Origin: Undaria pinnatifida | Lineage: Eukaryota; Sar; Phaeophyceae; Laminariales; Alariaceae | Assembly: GCA_012845835.1 (NCBI GenBank) | Contig: JABAKD010000002.1 | Location: forward strand, 11,258,120-11,322,119 | DNA: 64,000 nt | Reading direction: 5' to 3' | Shown: positions 9,800 to 21,250 of the stretch, piece by piece | How the letters are laid out: every line of letters begins with the position of its first letter | Position numbering within the stretch: the stretch's first letter is position 1 | Position numbers and translations under genes: made by a program | The notes under the pieces: model-generated | What the model was told of the DNA's origin: nothing | The model's input: only the letters and a program-made list of their open reading frames with translations | Databases searched by the model: none

Positions 9800-10470
9800 T
9801 ATAGGGGACCTCAAATTTCTCCGCACCGTTTTCCCCACTTTAAGGGACCTCGCTCCTTATAGTGGACCCAACACTCATTAAGGGACCCTAGTGTTATGCT
9901 ATCTCCTCTACCCCGTCGGGGCGTTATGATTTAGCCGTCCCCTTTATACGAGCTGGCAGGCGTTATAGCCGGCAGGAGTTATAGCTGGCAGGTGTTGTAG
10001 GCGTTTTATTGCCTGCCTGAACGAACGGCTCCGGCCCCCCTTCTGTCAGAAGGGATCCGGTGGACAGCAAGCAATAATTACCATAGATTTAACATTCAAA
10101 CAGCCCTCGTGTGAGTGACCATTTCCGAGCCAGAGGCACCCCTGCACGGCAGTAGTCGGTCCCTAGATCCATGTTGCCCCGATACTACTACACTGGCGTC
10201 GTCGGCAGGATTGTAAGGGACCTCAAATTTCTCCGCGCCGTGTTTCCCCACTTTATTGGACCTCGTCCTCTATAGTGGACCCAACACCCACAAAGGGACC
10301 CCACGTCCCAAGTCACGTTCCAAGTCCCTTGCAAGCTTGTAAGGAGCCAACACACAGTTTAACGCTTGACACACGCCGGATAGAGTGCTAAACTTTCAAA
10401 CAGGCGAAATTTGTCAAGGGACCTCGGTACATGAGGAACCCTGCCCCCCCGACGCAGTGTGGTCCCATAA
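9800..10470 (+). repeat. Family R7, two tandem copies
   Basis: GGGACCTCAAATTTCTCCGC, TATAGTGGACCCAACACYCA and AGGGACCC occur at 9806-9890 and again at 10212-10300. A third, more diverged copy is at 26163-26252. GGGACCT/AGGGACC words recur through the block, including CAAGGGACCTCGGTAC near 10420. Confidence 0.8.
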
Positions 10471-11150
10471 AGGGGGCCACCTACTTAAAGTATACCAGGT
10501 ATGCTCACGTTGGCGTCACAGCAACGGCATGTGGTGAGATAGCGTTTTACACTAAAGTAGACGCTACTATTCAAAGTTCAGTTCCATAAGATGTACCCGA
10601 GGTAGTGTGGAGAAAGGTTTCCCTGGGAAGAACAGGGTATTTGATTTGGGCACTTGTAACATCTACAAGAGCAAAAGTTCCGTTTATAGTCTCCCTATCG
10701 GTTGTTCTTCTAGGCGGAATTTAACCCAGGAATAAATCGCACATTTACCGGATGGAAGAGTACGAGAAGCGAGGTTTAAACTGATAGGGTCGAATGAGAC
10801 GTAGCACACTAAACCTCAGTGATTCGGTGGCGTTGTCGAATAATACGTGAGAAAATGGGATAAGACAAATGAGAACACAAATCAAGTGTCCGTTTGGGTC
10901 GAAAGTAGCAGAGCTAGACTGCAAGTGTCACCGGACTGTAAGCAGCTGTTATCTGAGGAAAGCAGCTTCTGTGGGCACCGTTGCAGTAGGGTTGAACTTG
11001 TCAGAATAAGGAAGAGCTATCAAGCGGCTTGGAGCAAGAACGATCACGGAAAACGGGGTGCATCTAATCAGTCTGGTCATCTCCTTCTCTCAAACACTTG
11101 GTGCAGAGACATTAGTCAGGAAAATAAACATCCTTGACCACGAGCCAATG
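10470..11150. other. Unassigned stretch
   Basis: A 96-codon frame at 10847-11137 has no recognisable domain. Otherwise nothing supportable was seen. Confidence 0.4.
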
Positions 11151-11155
11151 AACTG

Positions 11156-12560
11156 ATGCCACGAACATCAGCATCAGCGTCCAGCAGCATCCGACGAGGA
11201 GCACAGATACTCCGTTCCCCCATACCGGGGTCTTCAACAATTCCGTATACTTCTAGATCCATGGAGACAAGTCATCCAGCAAGGGTGAGCAGGTTTCGGG
11301 GGACGAGAGAGCGTAGAGTGAACAAGCAAGATAGCATGCTTGACTCCGAGACCCATCGTCTTGAGTCGATAGTACACGTTGAGTCACCCAGTGATATCCC
11401 GACTCCTTTACCCTCTATCGTGCTGTCAGATTCGGAGTTGTCGAGTGTGTGTCTGTCTTCGCCTTGCCACCACCCTCACCATCGTGATAGAAAGCGTTAC
11501 TGTGGGTCACATGCGTATGGGGGGACGATAGGTAGTGTGTCGGACGCTGAGACTAGTAGCCCATCTTTACACATCCGCGCCGTCTCCCATCAGAACGTGT
11601 CGTCCCGATCCCCCTCCCGCATGATTTCAGCGATCATGACGACTAAGCCCCGCCCCACCTAGAACCATCGCGATCATAGGACATCCACGGTTCATGACGG
11701 TCGTCACACGCCTGTACATGTGCCGTCAGCTCGTGCTATCCCCATACCCCCGCCGATGAAATTGCCGAAAAACGCCCGTTGAATTTTCCAACCGCTCCTC
11801 CTCCCATGCCTTACCAGGATATTGCCATAGCCAAAGCACCCGCGTCCCCTTCCACTTCTCCACCCAAGCAGGAAGGCAAGGGAAAATGGTCGGCCCCGCG
11901 CCCGCCTGCGGTCATCCTCTCGCCGGAGGGGAAGGAAGGGCCCGCCACCCAGCTCGGCAGCCGCTACGGTGTGCCAAACTAGGTTGGTCGTGCGCAGCAA
12001 TAGGCGGCGGCAGGTCTTGGCCCTTCGGGTAGAGGTATGACCACGGCCGCTGGCCCAGGTGGGATCAACGTGCCCGTTGGGGTCCGTGCTGGCCGGACGG
12101 CTCCGCCTAGAGAGTAGCGCGGCGGAGGCAGGGGAGTTACCGTTTCGCCCCACAACGTGTACCCGCCGTCAAGCTCATCTGGCGAACTACTAGCGCGCGC
12201 CCTCGAGGCCCAGCTAGACGCCACGGTTGTTGTATCGTAACGAGCAGGTAGCAGCCGATGAGATTTACGTGCGCTCTTAGGGTGGCCCTGGGTCACCCGC
12301 ACCGAGTTTCGCGCTGAATGTTTATTTCCACACTTCGATTCTGCACCACCGAGCCCATCGAGTGATGCACGCCCCGTTCGTTCTAGCCTCGCAGAACATA
12401 TTATCTTTGTTGGATTCGCCTGGTCGTCCTTCTGCTCCCGCGCGGCAGCCCATCCCGGCAGAGCAACAGGAGGCTTCCAGGACGCGGGCGGTCGTCCACC
12501 ACGCCGCCGCCAACTTCAAGAAGGTCTGGCGAGAGGACGATCGCAGGCGATAGATTGGAA
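11156..12560 (+). pseudogene. GC-rich block of broken + strand frames, possibly a decayed gene
   Basis: Base composition rises sharply here. A Ser/Arg-rich 168-codon frame (11156-11662) is followed by Pro/Ala-rich pieces in shifting + frames: about 11707-11783, 11779-11982 (ends TQLGSRYGVPN), a Gly/Arg-rich piece near 12010-12115, and 12362-12553 (PIPAEQQEASRTRAVVHHAA). The pieces have low-complexity but non-repetitive composition and are separated by stops and shifts. This could be a degraded gene or retroelement gag-like region, or exons of an unrecognised gene. No family is identified. Confidence 0.25.
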
Positions 12561-12724
12561 CCACCCTGGACTGAATGCAAGACCCATTGCGGCAGTTAAC
12601 CTTGGTCGGAGCATGTAGGCGTTTTTTACCGGCATGCTCACACTGCACTAGAAGTGATACCCTCTGATAGCGTCATATTTATTGGAGGTGTTCAGAGTTT
12701 AACTTGCATACCAGGTATGCGGTT

Positions 12725-13070
12725 AGAAATTTAGACGCCACAGGGTTTCAGCCTTGCTCGGAGCAGGCGTTTCTTGCTGGCTGGCCCATATTGTTGACTG
12801 GGTTTCAGCCTCGTTTGGAGCAGGCGTTTCTTGCTGGCGACCCCACACTAAATGGAGCAATACCTTGGTAGTGTCATACCTACGTGAAGGTGTGCAAAGT
12901 CTTACATGCATACCCGATTTGCAAGTAGGTGCCATACCTACGTCGTGGAGATATGCAAAGTCTTACATGCGTATCCTGTTTGCAACTAGGTGTCGCCGTC
13001 GCCACAAAGGTTACGGTTTCCGCCTTGCTCGGAGCAGGCGCTTCTTGCTGGCTGGCCCACATGAAGCAAT
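12725..13070 (+). repeat. Two interleaved short tandem repeats
   Basis: GCTCGGAGCAGGCGTTTCTT with TGCTGGCTGGCC occurs at about 12753-12786, 12805-12845 (variant) and 13022-13060. Between them a unit with TGCAAAGTCTTACATGC and TTTGCAAGTAGGTG / TTTGCAACTAGGTG is duplicated at 12890-12990. All are imperfect. Confidence 0.75.
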
Positions 13071-13384
13071 ATGTTCTGGTAGTGTTAGAGTGTCATCCCT
13101 AGACGTGTGGAGAAGCGAGGACGAACCATAACACCACCTCCACCACCATCGCGCAATCATCGAATGCAATAGCCGCAGAGAGGCGGAGGTGCGAGCCTAG
13201 AGGCTGCAACATCAGTTTATTTCTTACTGTCGTACTTATGCTCAGTCCATAACGTGCAAGTCAGCAAGCCAGCGCCACTCTCGACGCTCTGCAACTCCAT
13301 TAAGAGCAGCGGAAGACGAGAAGCTAAGAGCGGTGTTGTGCGAGAAAGGTAGTCATTACGCAGAAAAAGAGTCATGTGTTTCTT

Positions 13385-14130
13385 ACCAGGTATTTCATAA
13401 AAATGTTTTCAAGGACGTCAGCCGTGAGTTCGATGAATTTCGGGTCAATACTCATCTTTGCAAGCTGCGTTGTTGGTACTACTATGTGGGTGAGTTTTTT
13501 CATAGTGGGAGGGGTCATGTTGTTCTGTTAAAAAACAAACACATATATAGTCTATACGAGTATATACATAATTTATAAAAAATATTTCAGGGACGTCAGC
13601 CGTGTTCGACTGCTACTTTTCGCCAGCAGAGAGAAGCCCGAATCTTAATCTTGCTGCTACAACTGCAGTTGCCGTGGGTATCATACAGACATAAAGCACA
13701 TAACGAGTGGTGAAACAAGTGGTATCTTGATAACTGGTGCCTGGTCCAGTACCATACAACAGTAGTTATGCAGTGGGTGGAAGAGATATTTTATAAAATT
13801 ACTCCAAGGACGTCAGCTGTGAGTTCGACGAATTTAGAGTCGATACTCATCTTTGCAAGCTGCGTTGTTGGTACTTGTAGTATACTATGTGGGTGAGTTT
13901 TTGTCACTTAATGGGAGGGGTCCTAATATTAATATTATGTTTTTTTTTTTAATTTTTTGTAAATGCAGTGTTTAATATATTTTGTTTTTAGATATTATAT
14001 AAAAAATAAGTCAAGGACGACAGCTGTGAGCTCGATCAATTTCAGGTCAATACTCATCTTTGCAAGCTGCGTTGTCGGTACTTGTAATATACAAAATGGG
14101 TGAGTTTTTATTAGGAGGGGTCCTATTTTT
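13385..14130 (+). repeat. Repeat with CATCTTTGCAAGCTGCGTTG core, three to four copies
   Basis: Copies at about 13390-13520, 13790-13930 and 13990-14125 each carry CAAGGACG(T/A)CAG, GTGAGYTCGA, ACTCATCTTTGCAAGCTGCG and GGGTGAGTTTTT before GGGAGGGGTC. A truncated one lies at 13575-13615. A related start is seen at 23860-23895. The last phrase in each unit is a good GT donor context preceded by AAGCTGCG, so a retained or decayed exon junction is possible, but no protein is evident. Confidence 0.8.
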
Positions 14131-14259
14131 TGTTCACTATAATGGTAAGTGTTGGTATTTTTACGTACTTGAGGTGGGGAATTTTGAGCTAGATCTAACA
14201 TCACATCATTGGTACAGCAGTACATGCTACGAACAATACGAAGCTCGAACTTAATAAGT

Positions 14260-15900
14260 CGCAGCTATGCAGCAAGCATCCTTATTATATACTTCGAAGT
14301 ATATGTTTATATTATATATACTAAGTAATACGCTAAGGTGGTCGTGACGTTTTTTCGGCTCTTTGAAAATATTCTTGGTTATAAGAACCCCCCAAAAAAG
14401 CGGCGACTCCCGAGCTCCGCTCGACCTCCGGCGGCCTCACGGTGTCGCCACGTCCCATCCGCACAGCAGCACTGCGACGTGCCGGCGAAAAAACGGGCGT
14501 CGGTGCCCCACCTCAGCGAGGGGGAAGCGTGGAAATCGCCCTCCCGGGGACGGCTCGCTTGGCCCCCGGCGTGGCGAGGAAGAGTGAACAATTGCAAATC
14601 CCGCCCAGCCCGAGAGCATTGTAACCAACGAATCGGCTCCTGCTCGCCTGTAAGGCGTATTGCTCCACGTACTGCTGCATTGCTGTACTGCAGCACTGGT
14701 AGGGCCTTACCCAATAAGCTAGCATATATTTTAGCTTATTACATTGGCTTTTTGAGCTTATGGAAAAGCTTATGCCCGACCGAGCATAGCCACCATGCCA
14801 AAAAGCTTATGTGGGAGCATAAGAAGGGAAATCGAGCATAAAAGGTGGTTATGCCCGCCTCCATTTCAGGTGTATATGTTCGAATGGTTGTCTGGCAGCA
14901 CGGTGGAGACGCCAAATGGGTGGCCGCACGGTAATAATGAAATTCACGAGGCTCAACTACACCCGTTGTCGGCTCTGTTTATCGCGACATTGGACGGTTC
15001 TACATAAGAACACTTAAACACGCACACACACGCGCGCGCGCCCACGCGCCCACGCGAGCACAAAAAAGGGGAGAGCGCAAGGGACGCAGCCGATCTTCCG
15101 ATCTTCCTATCTTGGAGCGATGGCAACCGCTCTTCTCAAGTACAACAGGGGGCGGGGAAAGTGGCATTGCGTCGTGCGGGGTGCGGGGGTACTGGGTAGT
15201 CGGCTGTGTTTGGCTTGCTCGCTAGCTCTGTTTTTGCTGTCGAGTTTCGAGTAGAGAGTTCAAGCAAGTTTTCCAATTGACATGGTGGGCAGTTCATGGT
15301 GGGCGGTGGTGTGGAAAAGGCAGCAAGGCACTGCTCTGCGCACTGTGCTGTATATGGACACAACACAAAAACACACGACAACATCAATCAGCAGTAGTAT
15401 GATATGATATACGTAAACATACGAGTATACACTTTCGAAGTATATAGGAGCATAGACTATATAGACTATACGAATCGTTTAGTCTATACTGTATTTTACT
15501 TTTTCAGCACTGACACACCTGCACCTGCCATGTGGCTTGTAGAAAAAAAAACAAATAGCCTAAGAACCCACGTTTCACGAGCATATCGACGACAAGCAGG
15601 GATGCCCAACCAGTGTTAGACGAGCAAACACGCTTTTATCGAACAAAAACCAAGCTAGAGATGCAACAAAGAGCGAGCATAAGTCGAGCTTATCCTTGCA
15701 AAACTGGCATAAATCGCGAGCTTATTTCCAGTTTCAAAGCCTATGCTCGCTAAAAAAAAGCTTATATATAGAAAAAAAAAAGCTTATTGGGAAAGGCCCT
15801 TAGCACTGGGTAGGTCCGTGGGTGGGTGGTGGATGGCGGCTCGCTCGCTCCCCGAGATGGCCGAGTATCGCCAAAAAATGAAACCCCGTTTGTTTCCTGT
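14260..15900. other. Mixed unassigned stretch
   Basis: A GC-rich island (14390-14640) has long frames on both strands with no recognisable product. A (CA/CG)n run lies at 15015-15060. A minus frame at 15136-15387 is interrupted upstream. Repeated AGCTTAT/TAAGCTT phrases occur at 14725-14830 and again, inverted, at 15660-15790, suggesting the flanks of an element of about 1 kb. None of this is resolved. Confidence 0.35.
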
Positions 15901-16105
15901 TTCATACCTGGTACCTGGTACAAGGTCCTCAAGAACCAACCAACTAACTGCTCTCCGCGTACTAGGTGTACTGCTGTACGTACTGCTGCACTTTTTGTTT
16001 CCTGATTCATACAAGGTCCTCAAGAACCAACCAACTAACTGCTCCCCGCGTACCAGGTGTGCCGCTGTACGTACTGCTGCACTGCTGTGCTGCTGTATGT
16101 AGTAA
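15895..16105 (+). repeat. Tandem duplication of about 110 bp
   Basis: AAGGTCCTCAAGAACCAACC, AACTAACTGCTC, CCGCGTAC and TGCTGTACGTACTGCTGCAC occur twice (about 15920-15990 and 16013-16082). The first copy is headed by two overlapping TACCTGGTA motifs (15905, 15912). Confidence 0.9.
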
Positions 16106-16355
16106 AGGTTTGGTCGATGGGTGGGTGGAGGATGCACTGCGTCTTCCGTGGTGGATGGGTGGCCTGTTATTATTTTGTTTTCTTAGTACTTTCATAGAGA
16201 GCTCTGAAGATGATACAGCACCAAGTTGGGTTTTTTTGGGTGCAGGTGCACTGCTGTATGTACGAACTGCTGCACTGCTGTTCTGCTGTATGTAGTAAAG
16301 GTTTGGTCGGTGAGTGGGTGGAGGGTGCACTGCGTCGTCCGTGGTGGGTGGGTGG
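16090..16355 (+). repeat. Direct repeat at 191-bp spacing
   Basis: TGCTGTATGTAGTAAAGG followed by TTTGGTCG and GGATGCACTGCGT/GGGTGCACTGCGT is present at about 16091-16162 and 16282-16353, each followed by a GTGGTGG-type run. Confidence 0.9.
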
Positions 16356-16639
16356 GCCGTTCCGTTCGTGGGAGTCTTTTTCGTCCTGTGGGACATGAAC
16401 CTTTTTTTTGTTTGTAAAGTATCGGCCTCCCACTCACTGGTGCTTGAGAGTACCACCGTCCCCACTGCTGCACACCTCTGTCCTTTACTACCGCGTACGT
16501 ACGCTGCACTGCCGTACTGCTGCCCTGTTATTGTTTTGTTTTTATAGTATTGTGAAGGACACAGCACCATTTTGTTTTTTTCCGCCGTACCGGCCGGCAA
16601 CTAGCAAACTTCGGGAGTACCACTATTAATAGTAATTTA

Positions 16640-17700
16640 TAAATATCGTACTCGTAACTGGTTCATAACTTGTGTCTGCTCTGCTTCTGCGCTGATTTGA
16701 TATGATACGACGGTACTGCCGCTGCTGCTGCTGCACGAGCTCATAGGCGACAAATCAACGAATCCCGGCCATTGTCAAAGCTCAATTCGTACCTGGCAGT
16801 TGTTATTGGAGTCTGCGGACAGCCCAACCATGCCAGAAAAAGCCGTTTATCTCGTCATCAAAACAGAGGCTTTTCCGATTGTCATTTGCCTAGAGCATAC
16901 GCGGCGCGTGTTACGTCGTATTATATGTGAACGTGAAAACAAATAGTTGATGACGCGAAGGACGCAACCGCCTGTTTCAAGTCTAGTCTCCACAAGCCGA
17001 GCTGTACTGCTGATGCTGGTGGTGGGCGTGCTGGTGCTGCCGCTGCTGCTGCTCTGCTGCGATTGCTGCTATTTAGCAGGCTGGGGTCATATGCAGGCCC
17101 TTGGGGACAAAGAGCCAACAATGCAGCTGCTGTAGGGATTCCCCAGTAAGGCGGTGGTGTGTGCCAGAGCGATGTGACCACCTTATTGGGGGAAGCCGCC
17201 TTATTCATTCCAGGTTATGAGTGCAATTCCTCGCTAACGTCAAGCGCTTTTGACCGCCATATATCGGGATACCGCCTTATCCAGACCGCTTTGTCGGAGG
17301 ACCCCTGCTTCGTACTGTCGTGGCGCCGAAGACAGGACTGTCAAATCAGGCGATCCGAAAAATATACCTACTGCTGTACTTGGGCAAATAATACTTCTAT
17401 GGAGCAACTGACTGGTCAAATTGTGGTATCTCTGCCTGTGCTCGGGGTGCACGGCCGAAGCAAACGGATTGGGAGTTGAGAGTGGACGAGCCACCGCGCC
17501 AAACAAGGGACGAAATGACGATCTCCACGAGTTGATAATGCACCTCAATTTATTCCTTCATCGGAAAGCTTGTGAGATGACATAAAAACATTGGCCGGCT
17601 CCGTATGCATGGTGCCGGTATGTGTGAGCCAACAACAATGGCATTATAACGGATACCTGCACTACTGCTGTGGGTATAGTAAGGAAGCTGGTGGTAATAT
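16640..17700. other. Unassigned stretch with CTG-rich runs
   Basis: CTGCTG tracts at 16715-16735 and 17000-17070 generate Ala- or Leu-rich frames in several phases. A frame on + (17159-17479) shows no recognisable domain. No gene is supported. Confidence 0.5.
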
Positions 17701-17775
17701 CGCGGCTTCAAGTCGTGCCAAGCGATTTCACCGGCACTATATAGAAAGTAGGCACTATTTAACCAGCATTATATG
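17700..17775 (+). repeat. Family R6, copy 2
   Basis: AAGTCGTGCCAAGCGATTTC, CACTATATAGAAAG and AACCAGCATTATAT match copy 1 at 3720-3815. Confidence 0.7.
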
Positions 17776-18248
17776 AAGACCCTCACCGTATACGAGATGC
17801 GACGCGGGCAATATAAAAATCGCAGAAATCGTCCGTAAAGTTCATTCATTTCTGCCGACAGCCGCCTACTGCTGCTACGCACTACAGATTTCTCACTCAC
17901 CCGCTCGCCGCTGGAGGGGTTGTCAAACACCTCGATCGTACCATCATCCGAAGAGCCGTCGCAAGAGCAGACTCCGCAGTCCATGATAATAGCGCCGCCG
18001 TCAATGAATTGCGCATTAGCTCCGCCTGTACCGCAACCTGCTAAGCCGGCCAAAATCACTGCAATAATAAACGAGCCGAAATTTACCCCTCCTACTCGCT
18101 TGCCACATATCCTGCGTCCTTCCACGCGTATTCGCAAACCTCCGCGCTGCTGCCGCTGCTGCTTCTCCAGGCTCGGTTGCTTTGCAACGCGTGCGTGCCC
18201 CTCAGCTCGGGTGCTTTCGTATCTTCTTCGCCTCCTATTAGGCATCAT
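17769..18248 (-). CDS. Hypothetical single-exon membrane or secreted protein
   Basis: A 159-codon minus frame starts MMPNRRRRR and is strongly basic for about 55 residues. It then has one hydrophobic span of about 17 residues (FIIAVILAGLAGCGTGG) followed by an acidic, Cys-containing region (DCGVCSCDGSSDD). This is the layout of a type II anchor or a long-leader secreted protein. The opposite strand also has an open 162-codon frame, which weakens the case, and the last codons approach repeat R6. It is divergent to the two-exon gene at 18597, with about 350 bp between starts. No family is recognised. Confidence 0.3.
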   Translation of the reverse strand: MMPNRRRRRYESTRAEGHARVAKQPSLEKQQRQQRGGLRIRVEGRRICGKRVGGVNFGSFIIAVILAGLAGCGTGGANAQFIDGGAIIMDCGVCSCDGSSDDGTIEVFDNPSSGERVSEKSVVRSSSRRLSAEMNELYGRFLRFLYCPRRISYTVRVFI

Positions 18249-18596
18249 CGGCCTGTATGCTGTCTATGATGAGATTTTTTTGTCTCCAACGAAAGTAGAG
18301 CAGAATAAAAAAACCCTGGGTGTGTGTGTAAGTAACTGGGTGATGATTTTATCGTGTGATGATCAACTCATAAAGATTCGAGTGCAAACCTTAACATGCA
18401 TGTTTTAAAGGGGATACGGGGATTAATTTCCATGCGGGGGCAAGCCGAAATAAGGCAGTGTGCTGGAAATTTTGCACCGCACGCACACATATAGGAGTCG
18501 TTGCTGGTTGCTACAACAGTTAGTAGGTAGAGGGGGGACACGCGGCAGCGCTTGTTCAGTTGTTATTTTCGTATTTGAAGGAAAGTGAAAGAGGTC

Positions 18597-18753
18597 ATGA
18601 ATCGGCTTGTGAGATTCGGAGCTGAGGCCCTGAAGCCGCAAAAGGTGGGACCGTACAAGTGGCGCACACCGATGGTGTCCCGACGAAAGGCGAATGTACT
18701 GCGCAAGAAGGCCATGAGGGATGGCTCCTTCGGCTCGGTCGTTATCGACCCAG
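18597..18753 (+). CDS. Exon 1 of a small basic protein, mL59-like
   Basis: Starting at the first ATG (MNRLVRFGAEALKPQKVG), 52 codons plus one base lead to the donor CCAG|GTCAGT. The motif GPYKWRTPMVSRRKANVLRK followed by KAMRDGSFG resembles the N-terminal core of mitochondrial large-subunit ribosomal protein mL59 (MRPL25-type), which is a short Arg/Lys-rich protein. This comparison is from memory and not a search. The ATG was chosen because it is the first in frame; upstream in-frame codons are non-ATG. The donor region has a short echo 34 bp downstream (GCAGTGCTTGCCTTGAG). Confidence 0.6.
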
Positions 18754-19497
18754 GTCAGTGCTTGGCTTGAGATATATGTACGCGGTGCAGTGCTTGCCTT
18801 GAGAGGTGTCATACAGCAGTACAGCAGTACTGCAGTACGCCTGATAAGAGGCAGGGTAGTAGAGAGGCAGGCTGATATTCACAGGAACCTACTTGTAAGA
18901 AACCCGGGAACCTTTGTACTGAAGTTAGTTCAGACCGCACCCTCGCATAAGAAACCCAACCTGGATCAGAATTTATGTTTCTTATTGCGATAGGTGTCCA
19001 CTGCTGTTGCTGTTCACTACTGCTGTGCGGCTGTGCGGCGTGAGCAACCCGTAGACAAAGCACGGCGGTGTGCTGAGTTTTGTGATGTTATAAGCACCGA
19101 GAAAGTATGTCTGCAGTCTTTGCCCCTGGTCATATGACATGGGTGAACGTGGCTGTTGCAGTCCTGTGCAGCACATGCTCCCGTACCCGTATACTCGAAC
19201 AAGAGATCGCTCGCAGTGGGTGCGCCGACGAAAGAGCACCCCGTGACAAGTCGAAACAGGCCTTCTTAACATACGTTGCCCTTATCTGTAGTGGGAACTA
19301 TGTGACTTTTAGTATGGCGAGACATGCCGATTTGGCCGCTCTGCTCTTATATTGGGCGCGTACCGCACAGCAGTATTCCATTATAGACGTAATTGTAAGG
19401 ATTGTTTTGGTATCATTATTAATATGCCAACGGTTCTTAAAATTCCGTCCAGAATTATATGTGCTCGCACCGCGCCGCTGTTGCTGCTTCTGTGCAG
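18754..19497 (+). other. Intron of the mL59-like gene
   Basis: A phase-1 intron with GTCAGT donor and a pyrimidine-rich acceptor (CTGTTGCTGCTTCTGTGCAG). It contains no recognised repeat apart from the short donor echo near 18786-18804 and CAGCAGTACTG runs. Confidence 0.5.
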
Positions 19498-19616
19498 CAA
19501 ATAGTGTGTCCTACAAGGGCTCTGGTCCACGGGCGGCTGAAGCCGCACGCTACGCTCGGGCAAGGAAGAATACAACTACAGTGAACGTGAAGGGGGCAGA
19601 AAGAAGAGGCCCATGA
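19498..19616 (+). CDS. Exon 2 (last) of the mL59-like gene
   Basis: Two bases complete the codon opened in exon 1, then 38 codons (ANSVSYKGSGPRAAEAARYA and a Lys/Arg-rich tail ending ERRGP) reach TGA. The joined product is 91 residues, strongly basic, as expected for a mitochondrial ribosomal protein, though shorter than most mL59 proteins. The phase match and a textbook acceptor support the join. A longer isoform using another acceptor cannot be excluded. Confidence 0.5.
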
Positions 19617-19849
19617 TTTGATGCAACTAGCGATTTGGCCAAGACTACTTGTGCAGAGCTGTTTGCCCTGTGCTGTTCTGTGTGCTTGTTGGCGGTGTAA
19701 CGTCCTGATCGGCAGTACGGGTGTAATTTGCGAAAAACAAATGAAAAACACCTAGAGAGAGGACAAGCATGACGAAAGCAAAAAGACGAGTACAAACGTA
19801 CATGCCTACCAGGTACCTGTTACCTGGTACTAGCCCATGACATTATCGA

Positions 19850-20530
19850 TTTTTCCGGCCCGGCCCGGCCCATGAAATTCGCAGCGAGGCTCATGAGCCA
19901 CGGGCTGTATATGGGCCGGCCTACCATCTGCGAGGCCCATGAGATACGGGCTGTATATGGGCCGGCCCGCCATCTCGGTGGGCCGGACCTTGGAAAAAAA
20001 AAGGTCCGGCCCATGTGTTACCGCATACTTGAAGATGCACGCTGACACTTTTAGTGTTTTATTGATTATTTCTGCTGATTACTCTGTATTCTATATTTCA
20101 TACCTCTTCGTAGCCATTTTTATATTTTTATGTTACAGTCCACCACATATCATGGGCCGCGGCTCGAGCCTGCCCGCGAAAATGTGTGGGCCGTCGCATG
20201 CGCCGGGTGGATGTCGTCATCGCAGTAACAGCACAGTACACCACATGCCATGGGCCGCGGCCCGGGCTGACCCGCGCAAACACGTGGGCTGCCTCATGGG
20301 CTGGGCGAAGCGGCCCATATGAAGCCCACATCTCATGGGCCTCGGCCCAGCCCGGCCCATCAAACGTTCGAAATTCCCGGCCCGGTCTGACCCTGCTCAT
20401 TACATTTGCAAAATGCTCAGCCCGGCCCAGCCCAGCCCATCACATTGGCAAAATTGTCGGCCCGGCCCATGACAATTTTCAGATTGACCCGGCCCGGCCC
20501 TGCTCGTACCATCGGCCCATGATAAGCTGG
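19850..20530. repeat. GGCCCAT/ATGGGCC-rich palindromic repeat region
   Basis: GGCCCGGCCC, CATGGGCC and their complements recur every 10-40 bp in two blocks (19855-20015, 20150-20530). In the first, CGGGCTGTATATGGGCCGGC is duplicated at 43-bp spacing. The region can fold extensively. It is flanked by TACCAGGTA motifs (19807, 19821, 20562). All frames are composition artefacts. Confidence 0.85.
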
Positions 20531-21086
20531 CAATCGATATTCATGTCGTTGATCGCACACGTACCAGGTAACCAGTTTTATTGTTTATCAGGTACGTGGT
20601 ATCCGGTACGCGTTAACTTGTCCACAAAGCGGTCATCATGAGCCACTACTGCTGCTCTGTACCCAGAGGTCGCCAGCGTAGAGGCCGTTGCTCTATGTTT
20701 TATATTTTTCGGCGGCAAGAGGAGTGGTGGTTACTGCGGTGTTGCAGTACTACTATGTTCTGTATTTCTGCCTCGCTTATCGGTTATCGAATCGAGTTTG
20801 GATTGCTTTGCGATCCTATCCGATATAATCTGATAAGTATCGAACTTGTTATCGGTGATCGGTTTTTTTTTGCCGTATCGGATTGGCATCTATTCTCGTT
20901 CCAATATGCAACACTGGCGGCTAATCGTAGCGACATTGCCGGTCTCTACTTTCCGATCGCTTTTTTTACGCTTGGACTCCTATATACAAACTGCTCACAA
21001 GTATTATGGACAACGATTGGCGTATACATGGAAGTGTTCCCACGGCAATATCACATGCGTTGCATACACGAGTCGTGAATACTACT

Positions 21087-21250
21087 CATGAATTGCGTCA
21101 GCTGTGATATATGCGTGTACCACCTTGGGTTGCGTGTTTTTTCCCTGGGGTAATCCTCAGCTCCAGAGTGACTGGAGCCTGTCCTGTGACAACGGACTTG
21201 ATTATGCGAGTTAATGTGAGAAAAACAACAAACAACAACAACAACAACTA
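21087..21250 (+). mobile_element. 5'-truncated LINE copy
   Basis: Only the last 160 bp of the family is present, from CATGAATTGCGTCAGCTGTG through the CTCCAGAGTGACTGGAG hairpin to GTTAATGTGAGA and an AAC-rich tail (ACAACAAACAACAACAACAA). It is the shortest well-preserved copy. Confidence 0.85.

Noticed and set aside
11704..12153. 149-codon minus frame
   Set aside because: It is the mirror of GC-rich + frames, with Arg/Gly bias typical of a shadow frame.
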